33,061 nt of DNA from Corallococcus interemptor (GTDB taxonomy: Bacteria; Myxococcota; Myxococcia; Myxococcales; Myxococcaceae): NCBI RefSeq assembly GCF_003668875.1, contig NZ_RAWM01000099.1:1-33061 (forward strand). Direction: 5' to 3'. Position numbers and translations under genes: made by a program. The notes beneath the pieces were generated by a model. That model worked only from the letters and a program-made list of their open reading frames with translations, had not been told where the DNA came from and did no database searches. Shown in pieces: positions 24,325-32,695 of the stretch; position 1 is the first letter of the stretch, and each line of letters starts with the position of its first letter.

Positions 24325-25083
24325 TCACCGGGCCTTCGCCTGGACCTCTTCGCGAGTCAATGCGCCCCGGGCCTCCAGCGCGTCCATCATCGCGCGCATC
24401 ACGCGGGCCTGCTGCGCCACCATGCGCTCCAGGTCCGCCACCTGCTGCGTGAGCGCCTCCACCTTCGACGCCAGCTCCGCGTCGCGCACCACCGGCGGCG
24501 GCGTGGAGGCTCGCGCGGGCGCGGCGGCCTCCGCCTGCTGTGGCGGGGCCAGCTCGAACGTGGCCTCCTCCATGCCGAAGCTCAGCGGCGTGGCGGCCGT
24601 GGAGGTGATTTCCCCGTGGTAGTGGTGCCGGATGGCGCGCTCGATGGAGGACGCCGTCGCCACCACCACCTGGAGCTTCTGGCCGGAGTGGAAGGCCAAT
24701 TCCTGGAGGGACTCCACGTTGGTCGGATCCGACGTGGCCACGGTGAGCGTCTTGGTGGGCGCTTCGTAGGCGATGGGGAAGACGGTGTAGCGCTCGGCGA
24801 TGTCCACGCGCAGCGCCTGGAGGGCGTGCGGGACGGGGACGTGCTTGTCCAGGTCCACGGTGGGGATGGCCAGCTGCCGCGACAGGGCGTGCACCATGGA
24901 GCTTTCGTCCACGACGCCCATCTGCACCAGGGTGAGGCCCAGCCGGCCGCCCCACTTGCGCTGCTCCGCGAGCGCGGTGCGCAGCTGGGTTTCGGTGAGC
25001 AGTCCGGCGTCCATCAGGATCTCCCCCAGCCGCCGCTTGCGGTTGGGGCCGGGGCCGGGAGGAACGGAAGGGGGAGGATTCAC
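24325..25083 (-). CDS. Stand-alone MshEN (c-di-GMP-binding type) protein with coiled coil
   Basis: Seen: from a GTG at 25083, 252 residues. After a Pro-rich start there are two 24-residue MshEN motifs one after the other: RLGEILMDAGLLTETQLRTA...Q and RLGLTLVQMGVVDESSMVHA...Q. The rest of a GspE N-terminal-type domain follows ('VPVPHALQALRVDIAERY', 'VATSDPTNVESLQELAF'). Then a variable linker and a C-terminal coiled coil ('LASKVEALTQQVADLERMV'). There is no ATPase domain. Known: such tandem motifs bind c-di-GMP in MshE. Start: the GTG lies 8 bases after a TATGCT box; a TTG at 25137 is possible. It is followed 7 bases later by vgrG2. Inferred: a c-di-GMP-responsive adaptor or gate for this spike. 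Confidence 0.85.
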   Translation of the reverse strand: MNPPPSVPPGPGPNRKRRLGEILMDAGLLTETQLRTALAEQRKWGGRLGLTLVQMGVVDESSMVHALSRQLAIPTVDLDKHVPVPHALQALRVDIAERYTVFPIAYEAPTKTLTVATSDPTNVESLQELAFHSGQKLQVVVATASSIERAIRHHYHGEITSTAATPLSFGMEEATFELAPPQQAEAAAPARASTPPPVVRDAELASKVEALTQQVADLERMVAQQARVMRAMMDALEARGALTREEVQAKAR

Positions 25084-25091
25084 GGCCGGGC

Positions 25092-25097
25092 AGCATA
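25092..25097 (-). promoter_or_regulatory. -10-like box of the MshEN-VgrG2-helical protein operon
   Basis: Seen on the minus strand: TATGCT, with the GTG start 8 bases downstream and no Shine-Dalgarno sequence. No clear -35 hexamer is visible at 17-18 bases upstream. Inferred: leaderless start. Confidence 0.35.
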
Positions 25098-25162
25098 TCA
25101 GCGCCGGACGTTCCCCAGGCCTTCTGGTGGGTCGCAAACAGGCCAGGGGGGCGGGGATGGGT

Positions 25163-25168
25163 TAGCCT
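25163..25168 (+). promoter_or_regulatory. -10-like box of the lipoprotein gene at 25176
   Basis: Seen: TAGCCT followed by 7 bases and the ATG; no Shine-Dalgarno sequence and no convincing -35. Same geometry as at 1245-1258. Confidence 0.35.
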
Positions 25169-25175
25169 GGGCCCC

Positions 25176-26015
25176 ATGGTGCGAAGCCGAAGCCTCCTTT
25201 TCGCGGCAGTCCTCGTGGCCTTCACCGCCGGATGCGCCTCCCAGCGCCTGTCCGGCGCGGACCTGGACCGGGTCCATCGGCCCGCCTTCATCTCCCGCAT
25301 CGAGGAGCGCGCGGGGCCCAAGAGCAAGGTGTTCCAGGAGGACGGCGCGTACTCCGACAAGCTCAAGAAGCTGGAGCCCAAGGAGGCGGACCGCCGGCTC
25401 ACCGTGAAGCTGCAGCAGGCCGTCACGCGCTTCGAGCTCTCCGAACGCCTGCGCGTCACCACCCTGTCGCGCCTGCCGGAAGAAGCGCCCTGGACGGACA
25501 CGGTGGACCCCGCCCGGGTGGCCTCCGCGCTGGAGAGCTTCCTGGTGGAGGAGGTGCCCGCCAACGCGCCGGACTACGACCTGATGGCCCCGCTGGGCGC
25601 GGACACCATCGTGGAGTTCGTCATCCAGGACTACGGCATGCGCAGCGAGGACGGGCGCGCCGGGGCCTACCTCAAGGGTTACGGGCGCATGTTCCGGGTG
25701 GATGGGCGCTCGGAGCTGTGGCGCCGGCCGTTCGACATGGACGGGGTGGATCAGGGCGCGCCGCACCTGGATCCGTTCAAGGTCGGCAAGGAGCCGGAGC
25801 TGTTCCGCCTGGCCATGACGGACCTGCTGGACAAGGTCGCGGACATGTTCGTGAAGGACCTGACGCCCAAGAACCGCAAGGGCTCGGCCCCCACGGGCAA
25901 CACCGCGCCAGACACCGTGCCCTCCGCCGTCACCCCGGCGCCCGCGCCGGCTGCCGCGCCCACGCCGCCCGAGCGTCAGCTGCCTCCGGGCGAGCTGCCG
26001 GATCCGGACGCCTAG
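25176..26015 (+). CDS. Lipoprotein of unknown function
   Basis: No family recognised. Seen: 279 residues with a textbook lipoprotein signal, 'LLFAAVLVAFTAGC' with the lipidated Cys at 20. The mature part is mixed alpha/beta ('GADTIVEFVIQDYGMRS', 'GYGRMFRVDGRSELWRRPF') and ends in an Ala/Pro/Thr-rich tail of about 45 residues. No Asp at +2 (Ala-Ser follow the Cys), so outer-membrane localisation would be expected by the E. coli rule, which may not hold exactly here. Divergent from the MshEN operon with a shared 92-base intergenic region, and its stop overlaps the convergent transporter gene by 4 bases. The middle looks like a lipoprotein that reports on envelope-related amounts, but no function can be assigned. 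Confidence 0.78.
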   Translation: MVRSRSLLFAAVLVAFTAGCASQRLSGADLDRVHRPAFISRIEERAGPKSKVFQEDGAYSDKLKKLEPKEADRRLTVKLQQAVTRFELSERLRVTTLSRLPEEAPWTDTVDPARVASALESFLVEEVPANAPDYDLMAPLGADTIVEFVIQDYGMRSEDGRAGAYLKGYGRMFRVDGRSELWRRPFDMDGVDQGAPHLDPFKVGKEPELFRLAMTDLLDKVADMFVKDLTPKNRKGSAPTGNTAPDTVPSAVTPAPAPAAAPTPPERQLPPGELPDPDA

Positions 26016-27259
26016 AAGAGGGCGTGCTCGGCCAGGAGCACGCCCAGCCCCACGGCGAAGCTGATCAGCGTCACGGGCACGCCCACGCGCAGGTAGTCCA
26101 TGAAGCCCATGCGGACCTTGCCGCGCGCGGCCTCGAAGACGATGAGGTTGGCCACGCTGCCCACCAGCGTGAGGTTGCCCGCCAGGGTGGAGCCGAGCGC
26201 CAGGACGTGCCACGCCAGCTCCGGCTCGTGCATGGCCGGCACCCACGCGCGCGCGAGCATCACGAAGGGCACGTTGCTGAAGAGGTTGGACGCCACGAGC
26301 GTCAGCGCCGCGAAGCCCAGCGTCTCGCGCCAGGGCGGCCCGGCCATCAGCGGGGAGAACACCTGGCGGATCTCCTCCGCCCAGCCCGCCTTGTTCACCC
26401 CGTGCACGACGACGAAGAGGCTTGCGAAGAAGAGCAGCAACACCCAGTCCACGCGCTCCAGCGCCTCGCGCGGTTCGTGCCCGGACAGCGTCATCACCAG
26501 CACGCCGCCCGCGAGCGCGCTCCAGCTCATGGGCAATCCGGCGAAGAACGCCACCACCACGCCCAGCAGGCTCCCCAGTCCCAGCGCGAGCAGCCGGCGA
26601 TCCACCTCCAGCGGGGGCGGGTGCGTGTCGAAGCGCGCGCTCGGGAGCTCCTTGCGGAACATGTAGAGCAGCGCCACGGCGACGACGACGGTGGAGAGCA
26701 CCGCGGGCAGGGCCATGTACGCGGCGAACCGCGCGTAGCCCAGCCCGGATGCGCCTTGAATCAGCATGTTCTGCGGGTTGCCGGTGAAGGTGGCCACGGA
26801 GCCGCTGTTGCTGCCCATGCACACCGCCAGCAGGTACGGCACGGGCGGCAGGCGAGCGTCCTCCACCACCACCAGCACCAGCGGCGTGAGGAACAAGCAC
26901 ACGGTGTCGTTGACGAGGAACGCGGACAGCACGGCGCTCACGAACGTCACGGCGACGAGGAGCAGCTTGGGCGTGTGCGCGACCTTGAGGGCCTTGGCTC
27001 CGGCGGCCCGGAAGAAGTTCGCCTGCGCCAGGTACACGGCCAGCAGCATCATCCCCAGCAGCAGGACGATCGTGTCCATGTCGATGGCCTGCTGGTCCCG
27101 GGCCGCGCTGTGTCCGAAGACCTCCGCCGGCGTGACGGCGCCGGCGACGACCATCAGCGTGGCGCCCAGGAGCGCGCCTCCGGGACGGTCCAGCTTGACG
27201 AAGGGCAGCCGTGCCCCGGCGATGAAGATGTACGTGAAGAGGAAGATCGCGAGCGCCAC
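26012..27259 (-). CDS. Inner-membrane ion transporter, SLC13/ArsB/CitM-like superfamily
   Basis: Seen: a GTG start, 415 residues with about ten to eleven hydrophobic helices. Two family-type hairpin motifs are present: 'GSVATFTGNPQNMLI' (middle) and 'LAGNLTLVGSVANLIV' (near the end), each with the Gly-Asn-Pro/Leu turn characteristic of the ion-transporter superfamily, related to arsenite (ArsB), Na+/H+ (NhaD) and dicarboxylate carriers, and to YbiR-like proteins. Helix-break sequence 'VNDTVCLFLTPLVL' is also typical. The substrate cannot be told from the sequence; anion or cation:H+ exchange are both possible. A TAGTGT box lies 9 bases before the GTG. It does not form an operon with its neighbours. 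Confidence 0.85.
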   Translation of the reverse strand: MALAIFLFTYIFIAGARLPFVKLDRPGGALLGATLMVVAGAVTPAEVFGHSAARDQQAIDMDTIVLLLGMMLLAVYLAQANFFRAAGAKALKVAHTPKLLLVAVTFVSAVLSAFLVNDTVCLFLTPLVLVVVEDARLPPVPYLLAVCMGSNSGSVATFTGNPQNMLIQGASGLGYARFAAYMALPAVLSTVVVAVALLYMFRKELPSARFDTHPPPLEVDRRLLALGLGSLLGVVVAFFAGLPMSWSALAGGVLVMTLSGHEPREALERVDWVLLLFFASLFVVVHGVNKAGWAEEIRQVFSPLMAGPPWRETLGFAALTLVASNLFSNVPFVMLARAWVPAMHEPELAWHVLALGSTLAGNLTLVGSVANLIVFEAARGKVRMGFMDYLRVGVPVTLISFAVGLGVLLAEHALF

Positions 27260-27268
27260 GGGCGCGGG

Positions 27269-27274
27269 ACACTA
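27269..27274 (-). promoter_or_regulatory. -10-like box of the transporter gene
   Basis: Seen on the minus strand: TAGTGT followed by 9 bases to the GTG, with no Shine-Dalgarno sequence. Weak match; kept because its spacing agrees with other genes of the window. Confidence 0.25.
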
Positions 27275-27283
27275 GGGTCCACG

Positions 27284-27300
27284 CCTCGAGCCCGTCGAGG
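27284..27300. repeat. Inverted repeat upstream of the transporter gene
   Basis: Seen: CCTCGA-GCCCG-TCGAGG, a perfect 6-bp inverted repeat upstream of the transporter -10 box (which lies at 27269-27274). It could be an operator for the transporter. Given the GC content, chance occurrence is possible. Confidence 0.3.
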
Positions 27301-27394
27301 CCGTCCGCCTGGCAGGGAATCGGGCCGGCTACTGTCGGAGGCGAATGTGGGTGATGGGCCCCCAAAAGACCGACGCGGCGGGTCCTGACGCGCG

Positions 27395-27423
27395 TTGTCC
27401 TTCCGGGTACACGTCTGTACAGT
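27395..27423 (+). promoter_or_regulatory. Candidate promoter of the mrfA-mrfB pair
   Basis: Seen: TTGTCC (27395-27400), a 17-base spacer, then TACAGT (27418-27423). The ATG of mrfA is 10 bases further, without a Shine-Dalgarno sequence. An inverted repeat (27407-27420) covers the end of the spacer and half of the -10 box. Confidence 0.5.
27407..27420. promoter_or_regulatory. Inverted repeat (operator candidate) over the mrfA promoter
   Basis: Seen: GTACA-CGTC-TGTAC, perfect 5-bp arms with a 4-base spacer. It overlaps the -10 hexamer. Inferred: binding site of a dimeric repressor. It is not the LexA box consensus I know for Myxococcus or for E. coli. Confidence 0.45.
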
Positions 27424-27433
27424 GGCCGGCCCT

Positions 27434-29854
27434 ATGAAGCCCGAGAAGGAAACCGAGGCCTTCTCCGGCCCGCGCCGCACGCCGTGGTCGGGGGCTCGCG
27501 GGCTGGACGCCGTCCTCCAGGCCTGGAAGACGGACCGGCAGGTGTGGCCGAACATCGTCCACGACGCCGTGACGCCCGCCCGCACCGGCGTGTTCGCGCC
27601 GATGCCGGAGGGGCTGTCCCCGCAGGTCCGGGACGCGCTGAAGCGCCGGGGTGTCGAGCAGCTCTTCTCCCATCAGGCCGAGGCCTTCGAGCGGGCCCGT
27701 GACGGGGAGAGCCTGGTCATCGCCACGCCGACGGCCTCCGGCAAGAGCCTCTGCTACAACCTGCCGCTGTTGGATCGCTTCGCGCGCGAGCCGGAAGCGC
27801 GGGCGCTCTACCTGTTCCCCACCAAGGCCCTGTCGCGCGACCAGGAGGAGTCCCTGCGCGCCTTCATGCGCGAGGCGGACCTGGGCCATGGCGCCATCAC
27901 CTTCGACGGTGACACTCCGGGGGATGCACGCAGGGCCGCGAGGGAGCGCGCGGGCGTGGTGCTCACCAACCCGGACATGCTGCACACGGGCATCCTGCCG
28001 CACCACGCGAACTGGGCGCGGCTGTTCGCGAACCTGCGCTACGTGGTGATTGACGAGCTGCACACGTACCGGGGCGTCTTCGGCTCGCACCTGGCCAACG
28101 TGCTGCGGCGGTTGCAGCGGGTGGCCCGGTTCCATGGCGCGTCGCCCACGTTCATCCTGGCGTCGGCGACCATTGGAAACCCGAAGGCGCACGCGGAGCG
28201 GATGCTGGGCCGTGAGGTGGCGCTCGTGTCGGAGAGCGGGGCGCCGTCCGGCGAGCGCCGGGTGATGGTCTACAACCCGCCCGTGGTGAACGCGGAGCTG
28301 GGCATCCGCGCCAGCTACCTGAAGAGCGCGGTGCGGCTCACCGCGGACCTGGTGCGCGCGGGCGTGTCCACGCTGCTGTTCGGCCAGTCGCGCAACAACG
28401 TGGAGGTGATGCTCAAGTACCTCCGCGACCGGTTCGTGGAGGAGAAGCTGGATCCGTCGCTCATCCAGGGCTACCGGGGCGGCTATCTGCCCGGCACCCG
28501 GCGCGCGACGGAGGCCGCGATGCGCGCGGGCGAGGTGCGCTGCGTGGTGGCCACCAACGCGCTGGAGTTGGGCATCGACATCGGTTCGCTGGATGCCGTG
28601 GTGTGCGCGGGCTACCCGGGCTCCGTGGCGGCGCTGGCGCAGCGCTTCGGCCGCGCGGGCCGGCGTGGCATGGGCAGCCTGGCGCTGCTGGTGACGTCCA
28701 GCAATCCGCTGGATCAATACTTCGCGGCGGATCCGCGCGCGCTCACGGGCGCTCCGGTGGAGCACGCGCGGATTGATCCGGACAACGTGGAGATATTGGT
28801 CCAGCACCTGAAGTGCGCCGCATTCGAGCTGCCCTTCGAGGAAGGGGACGCGTTCGGCGACGTGCCGGTGGAGAACACGACGGAGGCGCTGGACTTCCTC
28901 ACGCAGCACCAGGTGGTGCACCCGTCACAGGCGCCCGAGGGCGGGCGGCGGATGTTCCACTGGTCGTCGGACGCGTACCCGGCGCACCACGTGTCGCTGC
29001 GCAGCGTGGGCTGGGACAACGTGGTGGTCATCGAGCGCGGCACGGACAAGACGCTGGCGGAGATGGACTTCCGCTCCGCGCACACGCAGCTGCACGAGCA
29101 GGCCATCTACCAGCACGACTCCGAGCAGTACCAGGTGGAGATGCTGGACCTGGAGAACCACAAGGCCTTCGTGCGCAAGGTGGCGCCGGACTACTTCACG
29201 GACGCGATGACGAACGTGCGCGTGAGCGTCATCCAGGAGGACCAGGGCGCGCCGCTGGGCCCTTCGCTGCACGCGGGGCTGGGCGAGGTGTCCGTCATCG
29301 AGAAGGTGGTGGGCTACAAGAAGATCAAGTTCCACACGCACGAGAACGTGGGCTACGGCGACGTGCGGCTGCCGGAGATGCAGATGCACACGTCGGCGCT
29401 GTGGCTGACGGTGCCGGAGGCGGTGGTGCGGAGCATGGACGCGCCCCGGCCCGCGGTCATCGACGCGCTGCGCGGGCTGGGGTCCGCGCTGCGCACGGTG
29501 GCGTGCGTGGGGCTGATGAGCGATCCGCGCGACCTGGGCCGGACGCTGGGCAGCAAGGACGAGCCGGACGGTCCGCCGCGCAAGGATGGCGGCGTGGGGT
29601 TTGATCCGACGCTGTTCCTCTACGACAACGTGCCCGGCGGCGTAGGGCTGGCGGCGCGGCTGTACGATCAGCGCGAGGAGCTGCTCCTGCGAGGGCGCAA
29701 GCTGCTGGAGTCGTGCCCGTGCGAGGACGGATGTCCGGCGTGCATCGGGCCGGCGGCGGGTGGGCAGCCGGGGAGCGCGCCGTCCGGGGCGCATCCGCGC
29801 AAGCGGTTGGCGTTGGACCTGCTGGCGGCGCTCGGCGTCGCCGGGGTGCAGTGA
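27434..29854 (+). CDS. mrfA: MrfA/YprA-like DEXH-box DNA helicase
   Basis: Seen: ATG at 27434 gives 806 residues. Q-like motif '[10 protein letters not shown]' (76-85), Walker A 'ATPTASGKS' (97-105), DEXH box '[11 protein letters not shown]' (about 204-214), 'ASATIGNP', helicase motif VI '[10 protein letters not shown]' (about 402). A C-terminal DUF1998-type region ends in four cysteines spaced C-x-C-x3-C-x2-C ('[10 protein letters not shown]'). Known: B. subtilis MrfA (YprA), related to eukaryotic Hrq1, is a 3'-5' helicase that acts with the exonuclease MrfB in a UvrA-independent repair of mitomycin crosslinks; the cysteines are needed. Inferred: same role here, strongly supported by the MrfB gene 16 bases downstream. 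A GTG at 27395 in the same frame lies inside the -35 box and is unlikely to be used. Confidence 0.92.
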   Translation: MKPEKETEAFSGPRRTPWSGARGLDAVLQAWKTDRQVWPNIVHDAVTPARTGVFAPMPEGLSPQVRDALKRRGVEQLFSHQAEAFERARDGESLVIATPTASGKSLCYNLPLLDRFAREPEARALYLFPTKALSRDQEESLRAFMREADLGHGAITFDGDTPGDARRAARERAGVVLTNPDMLHTGILPHHANWARLFANLRYVVIDELHTYRGVFGSHLANVLRRLQRVARFHGASPTFILASATIGNPKAHAERMLGREVALVSESGAPSGERRVMVYNPPVVNAELGIRASYLKSAVRLTADLVRAGVSTLLFGQSRNNVEVMLKYLRDRFVEEKLDPSLIQGYRGGYLPGTRRATEAAMRAGEVRCVVATNALELGIDIGSLDAVVCAGYPGSVAALAQRFGRAGRRGMGSLALLVTSSNPLDQYFAADPRALTGAPVEHARIDPDNVEILVQHLKCAAFELPFEEGDAFGDVPVENTTEALDFLTQHQVVHPSQAPEGGRRMFHWSSDAYPAHHVSLRSVGWDNVVVIERGTDKTLAEMDFRSAHTQLHEQAIYQHDSEQYQVEMLDLENHKAFVRKVAPDYFTDAMTNVRVSVIQEDQGAPLGPSLHAGLGEVSVIEKVVGYKKIKFHTHENVGYGDVRLPEMQMHTSALWLTVPEAVVRSMDAPRPAVIDALRGLGSALRTVACVGLMSDPRDLGRTLGSKDEPDGPPRKDGGVGFDPTLFLYDNVPGGVGLAARLYDQREELLLRGRKLLESCPCEDGCPACIGPAAGGQPGSAPSGAHPRKRLALDLLAALGVAGVQ

Positions 29855-29870
29855 GGAGCACGGGCGCGGC

Positions 29871-31400
29871 ATGGACCTGAAGCGCAAGCTGTCCCGACTC
29901 ACCAGCGCGGGCCCCGGCAGTCAGGCCCGGGCGCCCGTGAACGCCGTGGCGGTGGCTCCGGTGGTGGAGACACCGGCGGAGGTGGCTCGGATTCCGCCGG
30001 CGGAGGAGGCGGGGACGACCACCCTCGCGGAGGTGCTGGTCCAGACGCTGCGCAAGCGGATGTCCATGGACGAGGCGCCTCCGGCGGACGTCCCTGTCCA
30101 GGAGGCCGCGCGGGCGGAAGGCCTCGTGGATCTGCGCGAGGAGGCGCGGCGGAGGTTCGCGGCGAAGCGGGGCGAGGCGGTGGAGCCTGGTGCTTCGGAC
30201 CCTCGGGTGGAATCGCTGCGCCAGATGCTGGCGTTCTGGGCGGAGCGTCAGGGCACGGCGTCGGCTCGGAAGGCGGTGGCGCCGGTCCCCGAGCCGCGGG
30301 CGCTGCCAGTGGAGGCGCGCTCGACGCCGCATGGCACGGTGCACGTGGCCGAGCAGCTGTATGCGCCGGACCATCGTCACGGCACGGCGCCGGTGGCGGC
30401 GGCGCTCGACGTGGAGGCGCGGCTGGTGGCGGGGCTGGCGCTGCATCCGGAACTGGAGTCGGTGGACTTCACGCGGATGCTGATGCTGGACACGGAGACG
30501 ACGGGGCTCGCGGGCGGCACGGGCACGGTGCCGTTCCTGGTGGGCCTGGGCTGGTTCGAGGGCCGCGCCCTGCGAGTGCAGCAGCTCTTCCTGCGGCGCA
30601 TGGGGGAAGAGGCACCCATGCTGCGCCTGCTGGCCGAGCGCATGGCGTCGTCGTCGTGCCTCGTCACGTACAACGGCAAGAGCTTCGACTGGCCGCTCCT
30701 GCGCACGCGCTTCGTGCTGAACCGCGTGCCGGTGCCCAGGGAGCTGCCGCACCTGGACCTGCTGCACTGCGCGCGGCGCGTGTTCAAGCACCGGGGCGAG
30801 GGCGCGCGGCTGGTGCACCTGGAGTCGAAGGTGCTGGGGCACCACCGGGTGGGGGACGTGGACGGTTCGCTGATCCCGGAGCTGTACTTCCGCTTCCTGC
30901 GAGGCACGGACGGTTCCGAGCTGGTGCCGGTGCTGGAGCACAACCAGAAGGACCTGCTGCTGCTGGCGGCGCTGCTGGGCGACCTGGTGCGCCGCTTCCA
31001 GTCGGAAGGCACGGAGCGGCAGGACCCGAGAGACCTCCTCGGCTTCGCGCAGGTGGCGGAGCGGGCAGGGGACGCGGAGCGGGCGCTGACGTTCGCGAAG
31101 GCCGCGGCGGAGAGCGGAGGCGCGGTGGGAATCGAAGCGCTGGTGCTGGCCTCGCGCCTCTGCCGCCGGGCAGGGGACTGCGAGACGGCGGCGGCGCACC
31201 TGCAGCGGGCGCTCACGTTCGCGAAGCCAGGACAGGGCGCCATGCTGCACCTGTCGCTGACGAAGCTCTACGAGCACTCCCTCAAGGACCTGCCCCGGGC
31301 GCTGTACCACGCGAGGCTCGCCGCCCCCGTGGAGCTGCCCGACGACCACCAGCTCCGTCTTGAGCGCCTGGAGCGGCGGCTGTCGCGTCAGGGGGCCTGA
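29871..31400 (+). CDS. mrfB: MrfB/YprB-like exonuclease (DnaQ-type RNase H fold) with TPR tail
   Basis: Seen: ATG at 29871 with GAGGAG-like sequence upstream, 509 residues. A variable N-terminal 190 residues is followed by the DEDD exonuclease core: 'MLDTETTGLAGGTG' with Asp207/Glu209, 'VTYNGKSFDWPLLRTRF', 'HLDLLHCARRVFKHR', and 'EHNQKDLLLLAALLGD' supplying the last His and Asp. The C-terminal about 120 residues contain TPR-like helix pairs ('FAQVAERAGDAERALTFAK'). Known: MrfB/YprB is the metal-dependent partner of MrfA and has exactly this domain order. Inferred: conserved repair pair in one operon. Its last 13 bases overlap the convergent lipoprotein gene. Confidence 0.9.
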   Translation: MDLKRKLSRLTSAGPGSQARAPVNAVAVAPVVETPAEVARIPPAEEAGTTTLAEVLVQTLRKRMSMDEAPPADVPVQEAARAEGLVDLREEARRRFAAKRGEAVEPGASDPRVESLRQMLAFWAERQGTASARKAVAPVPEPRALPVEARSTPHGTVHVAEQLYAPDHRHGTAPVAAALDVEARLVAGLALHPELESVDFTRMLMLDTETTGLAGGTGTVPFLVGLGWFEGRALRVQQLFLRRMGEEAPMLRLLAERMASSSCLVTYNGKSFDWPLLRTRFVLNRVPVPRELPHLDLLHCARRVFKHRGEGARLVHLESKVLGHHRVGDVDGSLIPELYFRFLRGTDGSELVPVLEHNQKDLLLLAALLGDLVRRFQSEGTERQDPRDLLGFAQVAERAGDAERALTFAKAAAESGGAVGIEALVLASRLCRRAGDCETAAAHLQRALTFAKPGQGAMLHLSLTKLYEHSLKDLPRALYHARLAAPVELPDDHQLRLERLERRLSRQGA

Positions 31401-31957
31401 GCGTCAGGGGCTCCGGCGTCGAATGCGGCGCCTGCGTCCAAGAAGGGCAGGGGGCGTGGGCGCGCCGGGTCGAAGGAGGGCGAAACGCCAGGTTCCGCTT
31501 TCTCCATGACACCGCCATCCGTGAAGGGCACGTATGGCTCCATTCCATCCACCACCCGACGGAGGATTCGTCCATCCCGATGGATGGCGTACCGCACTCC
31601 GGAGTCGAGCCCCGGCTGGATTCCTCCGCACGCCGCAGGGTCTACGTCGATGCGAACGAAGAGGACGTCCTCGCGCTGGATGATCCTGAAGAGATGGGCC
31701 GCGCGCCGCTCAGGGCACGGCGTGTCAGGCCGCTCCGCGGGCAGATAATCATCGGCTGCCAGGGTCAGGGCCCGGAGCACGGCTCCATCGAGCACGATGG
31801 GCTGTTCGGACGTACCGACCTGGAGCGCTGGCTGCTCGAAGAACTGAGGGAAGACAATCGAGCGGTCATCGTCTACCGGGACCTTGCCCGCCACGAAGGC
31901 GCGTGTGCATCCGACAGCGGTAAGCCCCAGCACCAACACCGATGCGCTTCGCTTCAT
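31388..31957 (-). CDS. Lipoprotein of unknown function
   Basis: No family recognised. Seen: 189 residues, signal 'SASVLVLGLTAVGC' with lipidated Cys17. The mature part has two further Cys (in 'DTPCPERRAAHLF' and 'AACGGIQPGL') that could form a disulfide, and a Pro/Asp/Ala-rich end. It lies 12 bases after the JAMM-like lipoprotein gene on the same strand, so the two are probably expressed together. The stop lies inside the 3' end of mrfB. Inferred: an envelope protein, function unknown. Confidence 0.72.
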   Translation of the reverse strand: MKRSASVLVLGLTAVGCTRAFVAGKVPVDDDRSIVFPQFFEQPALQVGTSEQPIVLDGAVLRALTLAADDYLPAERPDTPCPERRAAHLFRIIQREDVLFVRIDVDPAACGGIQPGLDSGVRYAIHRDGRILRRVVDGMEPYVPFTDGGVMEKAEPGVSPSFDPARPRPLPFLDAGAAFDAGAPDAQAP

Positions 31958-31969
31958 CGTCGGCGCTCC

Positions 31970-32695
31970 TCACTCACGCACGATGCGGTAGCGCGTGGCA
32001 TCCAGCCATTCCACCCGGCCGATGACTTGCCGTCCCCATCCCTTGTCACTTCGCAGCCAGCGCAACAACTCTCCCGTCGCGGGGATGTACTGGAAGAACC
32101 CGTCACACGGAGGCTGCTCCAGGCTATCGGAGAGGGAGAAGAAGGCGACGATGGACAGCGGAATCTCACCCGTGTGCGTCTTCACGGTCACACCGTGCTC
32201 GGTGGCCATGGCGACGATGAACTGGATGTCACGGTCCGACAACACGTTGTCGTAGGGATGGTTGTGGAGGACGAAGACGTAGCCCAGGCTGTTCGGGGCA
32301 TAGCGCGCGTCGTCCACGTTCGACGGGAGGTTGCAGGTGCGCTTCTGGGGATCGTCGTGCAACGCTCCCGCGGCGAGCATGCTCATCTCGTACTTCCGGT
32401 CCGGCGTGTAATACAGCCAGGCGCAGTACTCGCGTGAGAGGCGCCAACGCAGCTGGAAGTTCTGCCCGGTAGGCCTGCCAGCGGTGGCGTGCGGCTTGCC
32501 CAGGATGAGAGGACACGCCGCCTGAAGGGCATCCGAGAAGGAGTCGAATGGGCCGAACGAGGGCATCGGGCCCGGGATGCTCGTCGCAGGGACTCCAGCG
32601 GAGGCCTGGACGACGCCAGGAATGGGACGGGAGGCCCCACAGCCTGCCGTCAGGGCCGCGAGGCACGCGACCAGGCCCGCTTCACGGCAGCGCAT
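31970..32695 (-). CDS. Lipoprotein with a JAMM/DUF4329-like metal-site signature
   Basis: Seen: 241 residues, lipoprotein signal 'LVACLAALTAGC' with Cys19. At 143-157 there is LHNHPYDNVLSDRDI, that is His144-x-His146-Pro-x5-Ser153-x2-Asp156, with a Glu at 103 ('RKYEMSML') in position to be the catalytic Glu. Known: JAMM (MPN+) metalloproteases use E...HxHx6-8SxxD to bind zinc; RadC-, DUF4329- and related domains keep this layout. Inferred: a secreted or surface-anchored zinc isopeptidase-like protein, possibly acting on a peptide or peptidoglycan substrate; catalytic activity is not proven. The start overlaps the upstream gene by 14 bases. Confidence 0.72.
   Translation of the reverse strand: MRCREAGLVACLAALTAGCGASRPIPGVVQASAGVPATSIPGPMPSFGPFDSFSDALQAACPLILGKPHATAGRPTGQNFQLRWRLSREYCAWLYYTPDRKYEMSMLAAGALHDDPQKRTCNLPSNVDDARYAPNSLGYVFVLHNHPYDNVLSDRDIQFIVAMATEHGVTVKTHTGEIPLSIVAFFSLSDSLEQPPCDGFFQYIPATGELLRWLRSDKGWGRQVIGRVEWLDATRYRIVRE

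Noticed and set aside
22740-24452. 570-codon + strand ORF opposite vgrG2
   Set aside because: Shadow frame; the minus strand encodes a VgrG paralogue matching the one at 10965 throughout.
25232-27388. 718-codon + strand ORF across the lipoprotein and transporter genes
   Set aside because: Out of frame with the lipoprotein and antisense to the transporter; the translation lacks any domain and is rich in Arg/Gly/His.
27395-27433. GTG start extending mrfA by 13 codons
   Set aside because: This GTG lies inside the -35 hexamer of the predicted promoter and the extension resembles no helicase N-terminus.
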